Assembly: GCA_021774695.1 (NCBI GenBank)
Contig: JAJFIU010000164.1
Coordinates: forward strand, 1 to 41,192
DNA: 41,192 nt
DNA from: Alphaproteobacteria bacterium
GTDB lineage: Bacteria > Pseudomonadota > Alphaproteobacteria > Sphingomonadales > Kordiimonadaceae
Reading direction: 5' to 3'
This document shows positions 40,440 through 41,192 of the stretch, in pieces; the first letter of the stretch is position 1, and every line of letters begins with the position of its first letter. The notes below the pieces were generated by a model, which was not told the origin of the DNA, made no database searches, and saw only the letters and a list, made by a program, of their open reading frames with translations. A program made the position numbers and the translations under genes.

Positions 40440-41192
40440 ATGACAACAGCTGGACAAGACACGCTGAACACCCGCCGTACATTAAACGTGGACGGAAAAG
40501 AATATGACTATTACAGCCTGAAAGCGGCAGAAGAAAAAATTGGCGATATCTCACGGCTTCCCTATACGTTGAAAGTTCTTTTGGAAAACCTACTGCGTTT
40601 TGAAGACGGCGTCAGCGTTGATACCAAAGACATCCAAGCGCTTGCTGATTGGCAAAAAGAACAGCGTATTTCCCACGAGATTAACTATCGTCCCGCACGC
40701 GTTTTGATGCAGGATTTCACCGGCGTCCCGGCTGTAGTTGATTTGGCTGCAATGCGCTCGGCAATGGCTGAAATGGGCGGCGACCCGGAAAAAATTAACC
40801 CACTGGCGCAGTGCGATCTGGTGATCGACCACTCAGTGATGGTTGACAAGTTTGGTACCGAACAAAGCTTCAAGCAAAATGTTGATCTGGAAATGGAGCG
40901 CAACGCAGAACGCTATGAGTTCCTCAAGTGGGGCCAAAACAGCCTTGATAATTTCAATGCGGTGCCTCCCGGAACCGGTATTTGCCACCAGGTAAATCTC
41001 GAATATATTGCCAAAACTGTATGGACCTCAGAAATTGACGGCCGCACCATTGCCTATCCTGACACTTGTGTAGGCACTGACAGCCACACCACCATGATCA
41101 ACGGCCTTGCCGTGCTTGGTTGGGGTGTGGGCGGCATCGAAGCAGAAGCGGCCATGCTCGGCCAGCCCGTGTCCATGTTGATCCCAGAAGTT
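40440..41192 (+). CDS. acnA: Aconitate hydratase A, N-terminal part (runs off the right edge)
   Basis: 251 codons are visible from the ATG at 40440, about 28% of a normal 890-residue AcnA. It starts [20 protein letters not shown] and has [61 protein letters not shown] and [20 protein letters not shown], all AcnA/IRP-type landmarks. The cluster cysteines lie outside the window. There is no obvious ribosome site; the region upstream is shared with the divergent acnB. This is the type I expect as the housekeeping TCA enzyme of an alphaproteobacterium. Confidence 0.96.
   Translation, partial: MTTAGQDTLNTRRTLNVDGKEYDYYSLKAAEEKIGDISRLPYTLKVLLENLLRFEDGVSVDTKDIQALADWQKEQRISHEINYRPARVLMQDFTGVPAVVDLAAMRSAMAEMGGDPEKINPLAQCDLVIDHSVMVDKFGTEQSFKQNVDLEMERNAERYEFLKWGQNSLDNFNAVPPGTGICHQVNLEYIAKTVWTSEIDGRTIAYPDTCVGTDSHTTMINGLAVLGWGVGGIEAEAAMLGQPVSMLIPEV

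Noticed and set aside
1..41192. CRISPR array, transposase, prophage or toxin-antitoxin genes
   Set aside because: No regularly spaced repeats and no recognisable transposase, phage structural or toxin-antitoxin proteins were seen.

Overview
The window looks like chromosomal DNA from an alphaproteobacterium. The pointers are a heat-shock sigma factor RpoH with an intact RpoH box, the block carD / fdxA (7Fe ferredoxin) / S4-domain protein / Suv3-like helicase on one strand, a cobS-cobT pair next to a BolA-family gene, and rpmB. G+C is near 50-55% in most genes by eye, with AT-richer patches at about 1400-3500 and 37440-40220. A Kordiimonadales-like marine heterotroph would fit the many exported hydrolases, but that placement is a guess. 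No rRNA, CRISPR array, intact insertion sequence or prophage gene was seen.

Left part (1-5.6 kb): the 3' end of a TonB-dependent receptor with a strong terminator; a 2,4-dienoyl-CoA-reductase-like SDR; a 7-helix membrane protein ending in a LuxR DNA-binding domain; divergently, a possible 20-residue peptide gene and a CPBP intramembrane protease; a small gene graveyard (a deleted LysR gene and a fragment of a second SDR copy); an intact LysR regulator; and a small exported protein. The SDR and LysR genes share an identical 13-base upstream motif, which suggests common control.

Middle (5.6-18 kb): cell-envelope and periplasmic catabolism. A large lipoprotein joins thioredoxin, cytochrome c, copper monooxygenase (PHM/DBM-like) and two EF-hands. 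It is divergent from a translationally coupled pair made of an exported M20 amidohydrolase and a Tat-exported sarcosine-oxidase-like flavoprotein. That pair is followed by the orphan tail of a second M20 gene. Then come a penicillin-acylase-type Ntn lipoprotein, a nitroreductase, an M14 carboxypeptidase and a TPR protein. Together they suggest scavenging of peptides, amides and amines outside the cytoplasm.

18-31.4 kb: a YjdM/PhnA zinc-ribbon protein, tRNA-Arg(CCU), a CHASE4 sensor kinase, an abutting aminotransferase-sulfotransferase pair, a nuclease-fold protein with altered active-site residues, the rpoH-carD-fdxA-S4-helicase block, a Tat-exported amidase, and rpmB with its terminator.

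31.4-41.2 kb: a secreted protein with an NTF2-like C-terminus; cobS-cobT-phytase-like gene (cobT and the phytase-like gene abut); BolA; a possible small membrane peptide; and two divergent aconitases, acnB and acnA. The AcnB looks like the long version I remember from Bacteroidota and lies in more AT-rich DNA. It is the best candidate here for horizontal acquisition of a core metabolic enzyme.
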